The notes under the pieces were generated by a model that was given only the letters and a program-made list of their open reading frames with translations, searched no databases and was not told the DNA's origin. Of a DNA stretch of 64,000 nt, positions 35,958 through 45,896 are shown in pieces (positions within the stretch are counted from its first letter, which is position 1; each line of letters begins with the position of its first letter). Origin of the DNA: Cellulophaga sp. BC115SP (GTDB taxonomy: Bacteria; Bacteroidota; Bacteroidia; Cytophagales; Spirosomataceae); NCBI RefSeq assembly GCF_009905545.1, contig NZ_JAAALB010000006.1, positions 62,001-126,000 of the forward strand, in the 5' to 3' direction. A program made the translations under genes and the position numbers.

Positions 35958-37013
35958 ATGTTTGCAGAAATAGAAAACCCTTTGTTTATCGATGCCCATG
36001 AACTTGACCATTATTTGGCCGATGGGTGGTTTAGAATGGGGCAAAGTGTTTTTACGACAAACTTTCTTAAGTTCAACCACGTATTCTACAGTGCACTTTG
36101 GCTTAGAATCAACCTTCTTGAAGCTGAGTTTCCTACTACCAAAAGCAAACTTCAAAAGCTTAACAGCAAATTTGAAGTAGAAATCCAGCCTGCTCAAATC
36201 AAACCGATTCAAGAAACGCTATTTGATAAATATCGTAGTCATATTACCTTCGAAACCTCGAATTCGTTGGAACAACTACTTTTTAACAATACCAAAAGAG
36301 ATATCTTTAATGCTTACGAGGTAAATGTTTATGACAAAGAGAAACTTATTGCTACAGGTTTTTTTGACTTAGGACACGATAGCGGTGCGGGTATTTCTTG
36401 TTTTTACGACCCTGATTACAAAAAACATAGTCTTGGCAAATATTTGATGTTTCTGAAAATGGACTTTTGCATCAAGCGTGGGCTAACATTCTTTTACCCA
36501 GGCTATTTTGTGCCAGGCTATCGATTGTTTGATTATAAGCTTGACCTTGCCAAAACTGCGATGGAATTTCTTGATTTTCGAGATAATCAATGGTATCCTA
36601 TGTCGGCTTTTTCTGCTGATAACACCCCTTTGGTCGAAATTCAGGAACGTTTAAAAGAGCTTCAAATTCTTATAGAGCAAGCAGGGCAAGTGAGTAAAGT
36701 GTACCGTTATGAATATTTTGATGCTAACCTTGTACCTTCTCTCAATGGATTAGGCCTACTAGATCATCCTATTATGCTGGTGTGTTTTGAAAGACAACCC
36801 AACCAAATCAACCCAATTGTACTTTATGATATTCGCAAAAAGCATTATCAACTTTGGCTTTGTAATAGTGTCTATGGTATGACCTACGAGGCCGAGCATG
36901 ATGATTTTTATGGCGAACATTTACTACATCCTTTCCGTCATCTTGTTAGTTGTGATTCGGCAGAAGCCATGGCACAGGTGGTCACTACAGCGCTAGTCAA
37001 AGTCGAAGATTAA
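35958..37013 (+). CDS. arginyl-tRNA--protein transferase-like protein (ATE/Bpt superfamily)
   Basis: 351 residues. The central and C-terminal region carries the GNAT-fold transferase motif of aminoacyl-tRNA-protein transferases: LIATGFFDLGHDSGAGISCF, DPDYKKHSLGKYLMFLKMDF and YPGYFVPGYRLFDYK. Classical enzymes add Arg or Leu to N-terminal acidic residues as a degradation signal (N-degron pathway). The N-terminal ~90 residues lack the usual CxxC zinc-like cluster, with only isolated residues such as RMGQSVFTTNF, so the exact activity is uncertain. TAAATTTG at 35927-35934 fits a -7 element 24 bp before the start, so it probably has its own promoter. Confidence 0.75.
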   Translation: MFAEIENPLFIDAHELDHYLADGWFRMGQSVFTTNFLKFNHVFYSALWLRINLLEAEFPTTKSKLQKLNSKFEVEIQPAQIKPIQETLFDKYRSHITFETSNSLEQLLFNNTKRDIFNAYEVNVYDKEKLIATGFFDLGHDSGAGISCFYDPDYKKHSLGKYLMFLKMDFCIKRGLTFFYPGYFVPGYRLFDYKLDLAKTAMEFLDFRDNQWYPMSAFSADNTPLVEIQERLKELQILIEQAGQVSKVYRYEYFDANLVPSLNGLGLLDHPIMLVCFERQPNQINPIVLYDIRKKHYQLWLCNSVYGMTYEAEHDDFYGEHLLHPFRHLVSCDSAEAMAQVVTTALVKVED

Positions 37014-37262
37014 AATCACTTTCACTCAGAACTATTACGTCTATTCCTTCGGTATTTTTTTGAAAAAATTTATTATTTAGGATTTGTAGAGCTAAGTTTC
37101 CGAAACATAAATTATTCGCACAAAATTAGCACATTCCAGATAAACGTCGTATTTTACAATACAATTGCAGAAATTAAGGGAGTATTTTTTACTTATCGAT
37201 TGACAATTACTTTATATCCTGTATCCCTTAAGATATCTTGAAAACAATCTAACCAAGCGACT

Positions 37263-40200
37263 ATGAGGTTCTTGAGTGGAAAAAATAAGAGCATTAATCT
37301 CGTAAGACGATTGGTGCTTATCATAAGTTTATTTACTATTTTTGATACAGTTTACGCTACTAATTCGGGACAAATAGATTTGAGAAGTGTAAATTTAGAT
37401 GAACACGCTCCCATTTCTTTAGATGGAGAGTGGGCATTTTATTGGGAAAAACTTTTTACACTTCAACAAGTTCAGCAACATCAACCCGACTACTTCATAA
37501 AATTTACTAAAGTATGGAATGAAATCCCTCAAATCAATGAGTCGGCCAAGGCGTATGGCTATGCTACATACCATTTGAGATTGCTTATCGATGCTCAAAA
37601 AACACCTGTTTTAGCATTTTCAATCCCTTCTATTTATACCAGTTATCGTTTTTGGGTGAATAATGTAGAAATAGCCCACAATGGAATAGTCGCTAAAGAT
37701 AAAGCACATTATGAGCCTCATTGGTTACCGCAGGTTCAGGTATATGCCGTGCAAAAAGATACCCTCGACCTAGTAATTCAAATCGCCAATTTTGATCACT
37801 ATAAAGGGGGAGCTTCACGCCCTATCAAAATCGGCACGCCTAGTCGTGTATATCATGAGCGTGAGTTAGAGTTAGCATCAGATATGTTACTCACAGGGAT
37901 TTTGGTGATGGGTGGTTTGTTGTTTTTTGGGTTGTATCTGATGGGACAACACGAAAAGGAAGTACTCTATTTTGGCGTATTCTGTTTGCTTTTTGTATAT
38001 CGAGTAATTGGCGTAGACAATCTCTATTTTTTCCATTATTTATTCCCTAGTCTCGACTGGCATTTGACAATCCATCTCGAATATGGTGCTATGTTTTTGG
38101 GCATATTCATTTACAGTTTATTCTTAAGAAAACTTTATCCAGACGAAACCGACGACCTTTTTATCTATTTTATGGCAGGAGTAAGCTTGGCTTTTTTCAT
38201 TATGATGCTTGCCGCACCTGTTCATGTGTTTACCTACAGCGCTAACCTTTTCTATTACTTAGTATTAGTTTTTGTTGGGTATAATTTCCTTACGGTAGTT
38301 AGAGCCTATTTTAACAAGCGACAAGGTACACTTTACGCTATGCTGAGCATGGCTTTTTTTGGTATAGCTATCAGTCTTAGTATTTTAGGACATTACCAAG
38401 TAATTGATTATTATCCTATTTATTTTTCGATGGGCTATCTGGGTTTTATCTTTTTCCAAAACCTTATTTTAACTTATCGTTTTGCTTTTTCGTTACGTAA
38501 TTCCAAAGAACTCGCCGAACAAGGCGCCAGAGCGAAGTCTGAATTTTTGGCTAATATGAGTCATGAAATCAGAACACCTCTCAACGGTATCATCGGATTT
38601 ACGGACTTATTGATGAAAACCAAGCTAGAGGAAACTCAACGAAAGTATATGTCGACGGTTTCGCAATCGGCACATTCGTTATTGGACATTATCAATGACA
38701 TTCTTGATTTCTCGAAAATAGAAGCTGGCAAATTAGAATTATCCATCGAAAAAACCGACATATTCGATTTAGGTAATCAGATTATTAGCATGATAGCTTT
38801 TCAGGCGGACAGCAAAAAGCTAGAAGTCCTTCTCAATATTTCTCATGATATTCCAAGATTTGTCTGGACTGACCCTATTCGTTTAAGACAAATTTTAGTA
38901 AACCTTTTGGGCAATGCCGTCAAGTTTACCACCCAAGGAGAGGTAGAGTTAAAAGTAGAAGCATACCAAAGTTATAATGAAGGTGAATGGCATTTTAAGT
39001 TTTCGGTAAGAGATACAGGTATCGGTATTGACGAAGCCAATCAGGCTAAGATTTTTAATGCTTTTTCACAAGAAGATGAATCTACAACTCGCAAATTTGG
39101 TGGTACAGGCTTAGGTTTGACCATTTCAAATAAGCTTTTGGGCTTAATGAAAAGTACCCTCCAACTCAAGAGTAAAAAAGGAATTGGGAGTACATTTTAC
39201 TTCGAAATCACCGTAAAAGCTGAAGAAGGAGACCCATTGCAATGGGATAATTTGGAAAAACTACAGAAAGTATTGATTGTAGATGACAACGCCAACAACC
39301 GACATATTTTAAAAGAAATGTTGGCGATTAAGTCTATTGCCACTGACGAAGCTGAAAATGGTATTCAGGCTTTAGATTTCCTGAAAGAAGGTCGCAAATA
39401 TGATTTGGTGTTGATGGACTACCACATGCCATACATGGATGGTCTCGAAAGTATCAAACACATTCGAAAACTGCCTGACTACACACCCGAAAAACAAGAT
39501 ATTCTTTTGTTATGCAGTTCGTCAGACAACCAAGAAATTATAGATGCCTGCAAAACATATTCGGTGAAGCAAAGATTAATGAAACCTATTGGCTTAAGTA
39601 ATCTTTTCAATGCTTTATCGCAGTTGGATTCGCTTCATGCAGGAGAGAACCTAACACCAGAAGCTCCACCGTGGCTCAGTGCTGAAGAAATAAACATCAT
39701 GATTGTGGAGGATAACCCCGTAAACATGATGCTGGCTCGAACGATTGTAAAAGGGCTCTTACCACAAGCCAAACTTTTGGAGGCTGAAAATGGCAAAGTT
39801 GCTGTAGATTTGTTTAAGCTCAATTGGGTAGATATTATTCTAATGGACGTTCAAATGCCTATTATGAGTGGTTACGAAGCAACGCGCTTGATTCGTGAAC
39901 ATGAAAATGGTAAAATGAAAACGCCTATTATTGCCTTAACCGCAGGAACCGTAAAAGGCGAAAGAGATAAATGCTTAGAGGCAGGTATGAATGATTATAT
40001 TACCAAACCTATTGTAAAAGGAGCTTTGGAAAAAGCCCTTCAAGAATGGCTCAATCTTGAACCCAACTTGGAACCGATAGCTGTTAAAGGAGAAGGTGCA
40101 CCTTCTAATGAAAAAATCCATTTTAATAAACTGGATTTGTCTCACAGGTTAGGAAATGATACTGTATTTATGAGTCAGTTACTTGAAATTGCAGATAGAC

Positions 40201-40442
40201 AATTACAAGAGTTTTTGGTAGAGTTGCATGAATTATTTGCCCAGCAAAACCTTAATGGTATCAAGTCACTAGCTCACAAACTCAAAGGAACTGCCTTATC
40301 GAGTGGCTTTGATGAATTAGCTCATTTGGCTGAAAAACTAGAGAAGCGCGAAGAATTTGACCATGATTATTTTGAACAGGTTATCAAGGAATTAGAACAA
40401 GAAATACTTATTACGAGAGGAATTATTGCGAAAGAGATGTAG
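37263..40442 (+). CDS. hybrid sensor histidine kinase with two receivers and an HPt domain
   Basis: 1059 residues. An N-terminal signal/anchor is followed by a periplasmic 7TMR-DISM extracellular domain (about 35-195, with [13 protein letters not shown]) and a seven-helix membrane region (about 205-405). The kinase core comes next: HisKA with the phospho-His at 434 ([12 protein letters not shown]), then HATPase with [14 protein letters not shown] and FGGTGLGL. Receiver 1 has D719 ([12 protein letters not shown]), receiver 2 has D862 ([12 protein letters not shown]), and the C-terminal HPt carries H1005 ([10 protein letters not shown]). All relay residues are present, so a full phosphorelay within one chain is possible. 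The ligand and the final output regulator are unknown; no response-regulator gene is adjacent. Confidence 0.92.
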   Translation: MRFLSGKNKSINLVRRLVLIISLFTIFDTVYATNSGQIDLRSVNLDEHAPISLDGEWAFYWEKLFTLQQVQQHQPDYFIKFTKVWNEIPQINESAKAYGYATYHLRLLIDAQKTPVLAFSIPSIYTSYRFWVNNVEIAHNGIVAKDKAHYEPHWLPQVQVYAVQKDTLDLVIQIANFDHYKGGASRPIKIGTPSRVYHERELELASDMLLTGILVMGGLLFFGLYLMGQHEKEVLYFGVFCLLFVYRVIGVDNLYFFHYLFPSLDWHLTIHLEYGAMFLGIFIYSLFLRKLYPDETDDLFIYFMAGVSLAFFIMMLAAPVHVFTYSANLFYYLVLVFVGYNFLTVVRAYFNKRQGTLYAMLSMAFFGIAISLSILGHYQVIDYYPIYFSMGYLGFIFFQNLILTYRFAFSLRNSKELAEQGARAKSEFLANMSHEIRTPLNGIIGFTDLLMKTKLEETQRKYMSTVSQSAHSLLDIINDILDFSKIEAGKLELSIEKTDIFDLGNQIISMIAFQADSKKLEVLLNISHDIPRFVWTDPIRLRQILVNLLGNAVKFTTQGEVELKVEAYQSYNEGEWHFKFSVRDTGIGIDEANQAKIFNAFSQEDESTTRKFGGTGLGLTISNKLLGLMKSTLQLKSKKGIGSTFYFEITVKAEEGDPLQWDNLEKLQKVLIVDDNANNRHILKEMLAIKSIATDEAENGIQALDFLKEGRKYDLVLMDYHMPYMDGLESIKHIRKLPDYTPEKQDILLLCSSSDNQEIIDACKTYSVKQRLMKPIGLSNLFNALSQLDSLHAGENLTPEAPPWLSAEEINIMIVEDNPVNMMLARTIVKGLLPQAKLLEAENGKVAVDLFKLNWVDIILMDVQMPIMSGYEATRLIREHENGKMKTPIIALTAGTVKGERDKCLEAGMNDYITKPIVKGALEKALQEWLNLEPNLEPIAVKGEGAPSNEKIHFNKLDLSHRLGNDTVFMSQLLEIADRQLQEFLVELHELFAQQNLNGIKSLAHKLKGTALSSGFDELAHLAEKLEKREEFDHDYFEQVIKELEQEILITRGIIAKEM

Positions 40443-40467
40443 GGTGCTGGTTTACCCATAAAACAAA

Positions 40468-40496
40468 TAAGGTTGACGAAAATTTCGTCAACCTTA
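40468..40496. terminator. bidirectional terminator between convergent genes
   Basis: Perfect inverted repeat TAAGGTTGACGAAA/TTTCGTCAACCTTA with almost no loop, between the hybrid kinase and the universal stress protein gene. Confidence 0.7.
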
Positions 40497-40517
40497 AACC
40501 TCAACTTTATTTTGTAA

Positions 40518-41363
40518 TCAATATTTCTTTTGTAACACCAACAAAGGAATTTGCGAACTGAGTGTCAAGTGCTTGATAATGCTTTCATGAAAAAGTTTTT
40601 CGACAAAGCCTTTAGGGCGTTGTGCCAAAATCACAGCATCTGGTTTTTGATTTCGAATGTATGTGTCGATACCTACGATGGTGTCATCTCGATACAAATT
40701 GCGGAAAATGATTTTTTCGCCTCCGAACTCCTCCTCTAATAAATCAATGATTTCACTTGATGGGAATACCTCTGGGCTCAAGTATTCTTTCACATGAACC
40801 AACTTGGTATGATCTATTCCCAACAGCTCCCCAATGTTGATAATCTTGTTGATACAGCCTACTTCATCTCCCTCCAAATCACTGGCGTATATCACTTCCT
40901 TAATGGTGTGTATTGTGGATTGTTGTGGTATAATCCACACTGGGATTTTGCTTTTTTGAACAATACTTAATGCTGTCGAACCAAACAGATTGGCCAAAAT
41001 ACCACCTTCTCCTAAACTTCCTATTACTAAAAAATCAGGTCTTAATTCTTCTGAGGCTTCCAAAATATTATCTACTGGATTGCCAAAAACCAATTTTGTT
41101 TCAAGCTTATTGGCTAACACATCTCCATATTTTGCCAGCATATCGTCCTTGGTTTGTGCCAACAATGTACGTGTTTCTTCCAAAGCTTCTTGCATCAAAC
41201 CCTGCTGGGGCAAAGGCAATACAAAGGGGGTTGTCGAAACAGGCGATTCGTAAGCATGTAGCAAGATAATCTTTGCATCGATAAGCCCAGCCAACGATAC
41301 CGCAAAGTCGGCAGCGTGCTTGGCATTGAGACTAAAATCTGTTGGCAACAAGATCGTTTTCAT
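40518..41363 (-). CDS. universal stress protein with two UspA domains
   Basis: 281 residues from the ATG at 41363; a GTG 24 bp further upstream is less likely because MKTILLPTDFS is the canonical UspA start. There are two tandem UspA-like domains (about 1-140 and 145-281). The first has the ATP-binding signature GSLGEGGILANLFGSTA, close to the G-2x-G-9x-G(S/T) form. The second (KEVIYASDLEGDEVGCINKI) lacks a full version. UspA proteins bind ATP or AMP and support stress survival; they are cytoplasmic. It is convergent with the hybrid kinase and shares its terminator. Confidence 0.88.
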   Translation of the reverse strand: MKTILLPTDFSLNAKHAADFAVSLAGLIDAKIILLHAYESPVSTTPFVLPLPQQGLMQEALEETRTLLAQTKDDMLAKYGDVLANKLETKLVFGNPVDNILEASEELRPDFLVIGSLGEGGILANLFGSTALSIVQKSKIPVWIIPQQSTIHTIKEVIYASDLEGDEVGCINKIINIGELLGIDHTKLVHVKEYLSPEVFPSSEIIDLLEEEFGGEKIIFRNLYRDDTIVGIDTYIRNQKPDAVILAQRPKGFVEKLFHESIIKHLTLSSQIPLLVLQKKY

Positions 41364-41526
41364 AGCTTTATCTGTTTTGTTGAGCACAAATCTCCTTTAA
41401 AATAGCTATAAATCTCATGAGCTCAGTTAGCTGATTTTGTGACCTTTATCAGTAAATCCGCTACTGATAAAAGTCATTATTTGTACCCTTTAAACTCATT
41501 CTATTGAGCTATTTCTTCTTGAATAT

Positions 41527-41856
41527 TTGCTATCAAAACAGGGGATAAAATTTGAAATACTTATGGCAAGTCACACACAAACACCAGTCCTTATGTTGTT
41601 CTACGAAACTCATAAGGAAGAGTTGGAGGTTTTTGAAAGACTCAAAAAAAACAATCCAACCATTGCAAGCTATCTTGCGGTTAGTGTAAAAAATAACCCA
41701 GAGGTAGCCAAGACTTTCAAGGTGACTCAATTGCCGACCTATTTAATTTTATACAATGGGAAGGAGTGTTGGCGTCATGTTGGAAATGCAAATATCGATT
41801 TACTGAAAAACAATCTGGCCCTGATTGAACCCATCAATCGTGAAGCATTCATATAA
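41527..41856 (+). CDS. thioredoxin-fold protein without a CXXC site
   Basis: 109 residues, or 97 from the alternative ATG at 41563, which fits the thioredoxin N-terminus better. The thioredoxin fold is visible: a beta strand TPVLMLFYE, the helix after it, VAKTFKVTQLPTYLILYNG with the cis-proline of the family (QLPT), and a C-terminal helix. The active-site position that would be CxxC reads ETHKEE, so no disulfide exchange is expected. A binding or regulatory role is more likely. A hairpin (GCCTTTTGTC arms, 41863-41888) follows the stop codon. Confidence 0.7.
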   Translation: MLSKQGIKFEILMASHTQTPVLMLFYETHKEELEVFERLKKNNPTIASYLAVSVKNNPEVAKTFKVTQLPTYLILYNGKECWRHVGNANIDLLKNNLALIEPINREAFI

Positions 41857-41862
41857 TACAGT

Positions 41863-41888
41863 GCCTTTTGTCTATCATGACAAAAGGC
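41863..41888 (+). terminator. hairpin downstream of the thioredoxin-fold gene
   Basis: GCCTTTTGTC with GACAAAAGGC, 6-base loop. No T-run follows, so termination is uncertain. Confidence 0.45.
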
Positions 41889-42084
41889 CTGTAGCATTTG
41901 AACAAATACCAACAAACGACTTGCTTTTCTATCATCAAGCACATTGTCTTCAAGCGAACCAATCAAGACTCTTCTACAATTGTCGCTACTTTCCCTTCTT
42001 TTGATTGAAACGCTTGGTACAAAAGGCATTTCCAAGCATTCATTGATGAATTTATCATTTGCCTAACCTAAATCAATAAACAGC

Positions 42085-43641
42085 ATGAAAGCGCAATCTT
42101 ACCTTAAAAAACTATTAACATTTTGTCTCATTATTGGAATGACATGGAACAATACTTCTATTGCTCAAACACAAGAAGATTTAAAATCCTTTATTCAAAA
42201 ATTGCATTCTGACCAAGCTTATGCCAAAGAGTTGCAAATAGAAAATCCTTCTGAAGTGGCAGCTTTTTATCAAAGTATTTCTTACAAAACTGTTTGGCTG
42301 GAAGGTACATCGGATTATCAAAAAGAATACCTAGAGGTACTCAAACACGCTTCTGACTACGGACTCAATCGTGCAAAATATCACTATAGTTATTTGACGT
42401 CTAAGCATTTCCCAACCTTGGAATATGAACTTATCCTAACGCACTCTATTATGGAGTTTTATAAGGATATTGCCAATGGTGTTACGTCTGTAGATTTATC
42501 CTATAATGGTTTGGGATATACTAATCATTGCCTCAATCCTACTGCGATGCTCCTCAACACCTACGCCAAAGGCAGTGTCAAGGATGTTATTTCTTTTTTA
42601 CAACCGCAATCTTATGGATATCAGGCTACACAAAATTTATTGACTCGGCTAAATATATTCGTTGAAAATGATAGTTTTCAGGAACCACTTGTCACTCAGA
42701 CTATGACTTTTGCCGAAAATAAAGAGCTCATCAAAAAGCTCTATTATTTAGGTTTTTTGCCAACGATGACCGACGTTAGTCTTCTCAAAGAAGGTATGAT
42801 TACGAATGCGCTGAAAGGTTTTCAGTCTTTATACAATATTGTTCCTGATGGAATTCTTGGACCAGTTACTCTGTCAAAACTATCGATTCCATTAACCAAG
42901 TTGCGTGCGCAGCTCATTCTCAATCTTAATCGTTGGCGCGTCATCAATTGTCTTGACAATCAGCGATATATACAAATCAACATTCCCTCTGCTACCTTGG
43001 CGCTATATGACCGAGATAGCTTGGTGATGCGTATGAAGACGATTGTGGGTAAGCCTATTACCCCAACACCAACGCTCTGTTCGGAAATCAATAAAATTAC
43101 CTTTTTCCCTTACTACGAAGTTCCTAAAAATGTAGCGCTCAACGAGCTATTGCCAGTTCAACAAAAAGAACCTAGTTTTTTTGAAAATAATGGCTATCAA
43201 TTAATCGATGAAAAAGGATTTGTGCTAGAAGCCAACAGTATTGATTGGAGCACGGTATCGAAAGACCATTTTCCTTATGAAGTCCGTCAGGTAGCGGGGT
43301 GTGATAATTCATTGGGATTGCTCAAATTTGACTTTGATAGTCCGTATGCTCTGTATTTGCACGATACCAATCGTAAAGATTTGTTTAGTAAAAATAAGCG
43401 CTACCTAAGCAATGCCTGTATTCGTCTCGAAAAACCTTATGAATTAGCAACTATGCTTTTTCAAGATAGAAATCTGGTAGAAGAGTTTGTCAAAAAGCGT
43501 TTTGAGCCACACTTGAGTCCTACTAGCTTTAGTTTAGAAACTCCTGTGAAAGTCTTCATTACCTATATCACTGCCGATGTTGACGATTTTGGAAGTTTGG
43601 TAATTTACGATGATATCTATAAGAAAGATATTCTAAAATAG
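42085..43641 (+). CDS. L,D-transpeptidase, YcbB-like, with peptidoglycan-binding domain
   Basis: 518 residues. A signal peptide (MKAQSYLKKLLTFCLIIGMT, cleaved near SIAQT) directs it to the periplasm. A helical scaffold domain (about 30-210) precedes a peptidoglycan-binding module (GFQSLYNIVPDGILGPVTLS, about 240-270). The YkuD catalytic domain spans about 295-470. The catalytic region has H426 (LHDTN) and C445 within SNACIR; family members usually have SxGCxR, so Gly is replaced by Ala here. Such enzymes form 3-3 crosslinks or anchor lipoproteins in peptidoglycan. The gene is monocistronic and ends before a repeat-filled gap. Confidence 0.88.
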   Translation: MKAQSYLKKLLTFCLIIGMTWNNTSIAQTQEDLKSFIQKLHSDQAYAKELQIENPSEVAAFYQSISYKTVWLEGTSDYQKEYLEVLKHASDYGLNRAKYHYSYLTSKHFPTLEYELILTHSIMEFYKDIANGVTSVDLSYNGLGYTNHCLNPTAMLLNTYAKGSVKDVISFLQPQSYGYQATQNLLTRLNIFVENDSFQEPLVTQTMTFAENKELIKKLYYLGFLPTMTDVSLLKEGMITNALKGFQSLYNIVPDGILGPVTLSKLSIPLTKLRAQLILNLNRWRVINCLDNQRYIQINIPSATLALYDRDSLVMRMKTIVGKPITPTPTLCSEINKITFFPYYEVPKNVALNELLPVQQKEPSFFENNGYQLIDEKGFVLEANSIDWSTVSKDHFPYEVRQVAGCDNSLGLLKFDFDSPYALYLHDTNRKDLFSKNKRYLSNACIRLEKPYELATMLFQDRNLVEEFVKKRFEPHLSPTSFSLETPVKVFITYITADVDDFGSLVIYDDIYKKDILK

Positions 43642-44003
43642 GGAAATAGGAATCAGGCAAAAAGGCATTAGATGAAGGGGCTGTAACGATTGGGGATTGG
43701 GGATTTCTGATTGCGGAAATAGGGGAAAAATACTTTTGTTTCTTCCAAAAAGGAGGATATACATCCGAAATCTGACATCCAATATCCGACATCAAACATT
43801 CCGGGTACTGCCTTGCCTAATCGTTTGGCTCTTTCCAACAAAAATCATATCTGCAAATGACTTTACTCTTAGTTTACCTATAAGGAATAAGCCAAATTTG
43901 TAGCATAATCAATTGCTAATCAAGCAGTATGAAAGATACTATTATTACCATCTTGACTTAGTCTTTTTATATTTTTCTATAACAAAACAAAACCTTTACC
44001 ATC
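43642..44003. repeat. 362-bp intergenic region with an 'ATTTCGGA'-family repeat
   Basis: About 43690-43791 carries a GGGGATTTCTGATTGCGGAA unit facing ATATACATCCGAAATCTGAC, the same family as at 8531-8757. The rest is A+T-rich leader of the next gene with no recognised motif. Confidence 0.6.
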
Positions 44004-44411
44004 ATGAGCACTATCGAAAACCTAGAAGTTGACCGTTCATTTAAGTATCAATTCTATCACCGCGAGAATAGCGAATGGCTCAAATCTTTGGATTTTTTCA
44101 AAGAAGAAATCAAATATCTAAAAGGACTTATTGCGAATGTTAACAAGAAAAACACTTCGCATGAAGTACAAAATGAAACCTTTATTTTCAATCGTGAATT
44201 AGACAATCTTGCTGGCGACATTGATGCCGTAAATCAGTCTATTATTGAAGAAGAATGGGGATTTGATGATGACGCCATGGGTAAAGACTTTTTACTGGGT
44301 GAAGAAATCTATAATCGCCATATTGTCATTCGTGAAAATTTCCAAAAAGCAGAAAAGGCTTTCTATGATATAAAACATCGTTTGTACAGATTTTTGTGCA
44401 AATCGTTGTAA
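44004..44411 (+). CDS. small helical protein, paralogue 1 of 3
   Basis: 135 residues, no known family. It is the first of three tandem relatives. Shared features are an opening KYQFYHRENSEWLKSLDFFK, with the motif F-x-H-x-E-N-x-x-W followed by an L-x-F-x-x-x-E-I-x-x-x helix, and a C-terminal helix ending FYDIKHRLYRFLCKSL. All three are acidic, lack Cys in conserved positions and lack a signal peptide. The predicted structure is a helical bundle or coiled coil. The function is unknown. A terminator-like hairpin (44487-44520) separates it from the next copy. Confidence 0.8.
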   Translation: MSTIENLEVDRSFKYQFYHRENSEWLKSLDFFKEEIKYLKGLIANVNKKNTSHEVQNETFIFNRELDNLAGDIDAVNQSIIEEEWGFDDDAMGKDFLLGEEIYNRHIVIRENFQKAEKAFYDIKHRLYRFLCKSL

Positions 44412-44486
44412 TACAAACGATCGGATGTGTGCAGGAAGTAAAGCACATTTCCACAAATAATTTTACTTGTTAGTTTGGGATGGCGA

Positions 44487-44520
44487 ACGGTTTTCTTGGT
44501 TGAGGAAACCGTTTTTTTAG
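44487..44520 (+). terminator. terminator after paralogue 1
   Basis: AACGGTTTTCT facing AGGAAACCGTT, followed by TTTTTT. Confidence 0.75.
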
Positions 44521-44653
44521 GCTCTCGGCCGTTGTAGATATTTTTCCCAACAGTCCCACAAACTGCTTTTTTCACTTTGACTTTTATCAGTATTACTTAT
44601 GACGAATGTTCTATGTTAGGTTCCTAAAAAGGTAGAACTTTGACATATCAAAA

Positions 44654-45076
44654 ATGACAAACGCTATGGAAAACGTTCTATTTGAGCCCAAAACAAGTTC
44701 GTTGAAGTTTGAACTTTATCATAGAGAAAACCAGCAATGGTTATCAAATTTGAGCTTCATTCGAGATGAAATTCAATATTTCGAAACTTGGATGGAACAT
44801 TTGAGAGAGTTGAACCTTTCAAGACCATTACAAAACGAATGGATTGCTTTGGAGGAACAATTTGCGCAAGAAAGAACAGAAACTCAAGCCTTGCTCAAAG
44901 CCATCGAACATGAAGAATATCTTTTTGGTTTGGAGACTCAACAGAAGGACTTTCAACTAGGCGAAGAGCATTATCTAAAGCACCGCAATTTACGAGTTCG
45001 TTTTAGGGCTTTAGAAAAAGATTTTCATGCCAGCAAGCACTCATTTTATGAATTTATGACCGACATAATGAACTAG
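44654..45076 (+). CDS. small helical protein, paralogue 2 of 3
   Basis: 140 residues. It aligns along its length with the proteins at 44004 and 45079: KFELYHRENQQWLSNLSFIR at the start, then EEHYLKHRNLRVRFRALEKD and a C-terminal FHASKHSFYEFM. It is followed after only 2 bp by paralogue 3, so those two are co-transcribed. The family is unknown to me. The conserved FxLYHxEN...W motif and the E-K-D-F-x-x-x-K-H end hint at a shared interaction surface. Confidence 0.8.
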   Translation: MTNAMENVLFEPKTSSLKFELYHRENQQWLSNLSFIRDEIQYFETWMEHLRELNLSRPLQNEWIALEEQFAQERTETQALLKAIEHEEYLFGLETQQKDFQLGEEHYLKHRNLRVRFRALEKDFHASKHSFYEFMTDIMN

Positions 45077-45078
45077 CT

Positions 45079-45459
45079 ATGGAAACTTTAAAATTTGAGT
45101 TATGCCATTTTGAAAACACCAAATGGGCCGAAAGTTTGACTTTCTATGCTGGTGAAATTAAGTTTTTTGTCAGACTGCTCAATGATGTTTTGCAACACAA
45201 TACAGCTGACAATGTCACCACAAAAGCGCGAGACTTTTTGGCATTATTTAAACACAGTGAATCGGAAATAGAAAGCTTAGCCATTGCGATTTTAGCACAA
45301 GAAAAATCTTTTGCCGAATACGCTCAAGGCAAGCAGTTTTTGTTTGACCAGCAAATTCAAATGATTCATGAGCGTCGTCGCTCAGCATTTCAAACACTCG
45401 AAAAAGACTTTATTTTACACAAACATCAATTGTATCAGTTTTTATCGAATGTATTGTAA
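45079..45459 (+). CDS. small helical protein, paralogue 3 of 3
   Basis: 126 residues, the shortest and most divergent of the three. The family pattern is kept: KFELCHFENTKWAESLTFYA at the start and TLEKDFILHKHQLYQFL at the end. It starts 2 bp after the stop codon of paralogue 2. A terminator-like hairpin lies at 45577-45607. The function is unknown. Confidence 0.8.
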   Translation: METLKFELCHFENTKWAESLTFYAGEIKFFVRLLNDVLQHNTADNVTTKARDFLALFKHSESEIESLAIAILAQEKSFAEYAQGKQFLFDQQIQMIHERRRSAFQTLEKDFILHKHQLYQFLSNVL

Positions 45460-45896
45460 AGTTATTAGTTAATCGCCTATCTGTTTTTGGAAACAGATTC
45501 GTCATTAAAAGGATGATTTACGAAAACTCGATAACTTATTTAATGAGAAATAACAAGTGGTTTAGAGATAGATTTGAATGGCTCCCTTCTTTAAAGGAAG
45601 CCATTTTTGTTTGTGCAAAGAGCTTTAAAAAGCGCTTAATTTAGTGAATTGAGATTGAGTGAATGAGTGATTATTTTTATTTGAAATTTACCAGTAGAGA
45701 CGCAATGATTGTGTCCTAAGCCGAATAATATCTAGCTATGGTAGTATCAAAAAAAGCGGTCGAAAATTACTTTCCGACCGCTTTTTCCTCTTAGTGTGCA
45801 ACTTAAGTCGCACACTAAGAGGAAAAGAAATTCTCTACTATTTTAATCTCATCACTCAAAACTCAGCACTCTACACTCCATTATAACTCGTACACT
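45460..45896. repeat. 437-bp intergenic region with three hairpins and a composite repeat
   Basis: Between the paralogue cluster and ldhA (convergent). It holds a terminator at 45577-45607 (AATGGCT...AGCCATT), a GTAGAGACGCAATG-type repeat at about 45692, the related hairpin at 45751-45786, and a further hairpin at 45783-45826 (CCTCTTAGTGTGC arms). No gene is seen. Confidence 0.7.
45751..45786. terminator. composite-repeat hairpin, ldhA 3' side
   Basis: AAAAAGCGGTCG facing CGACCGCTTTTT with one mismatch further in. Same foot and position as the hairpins at 2597 and 60856. Confidence 0.65.
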
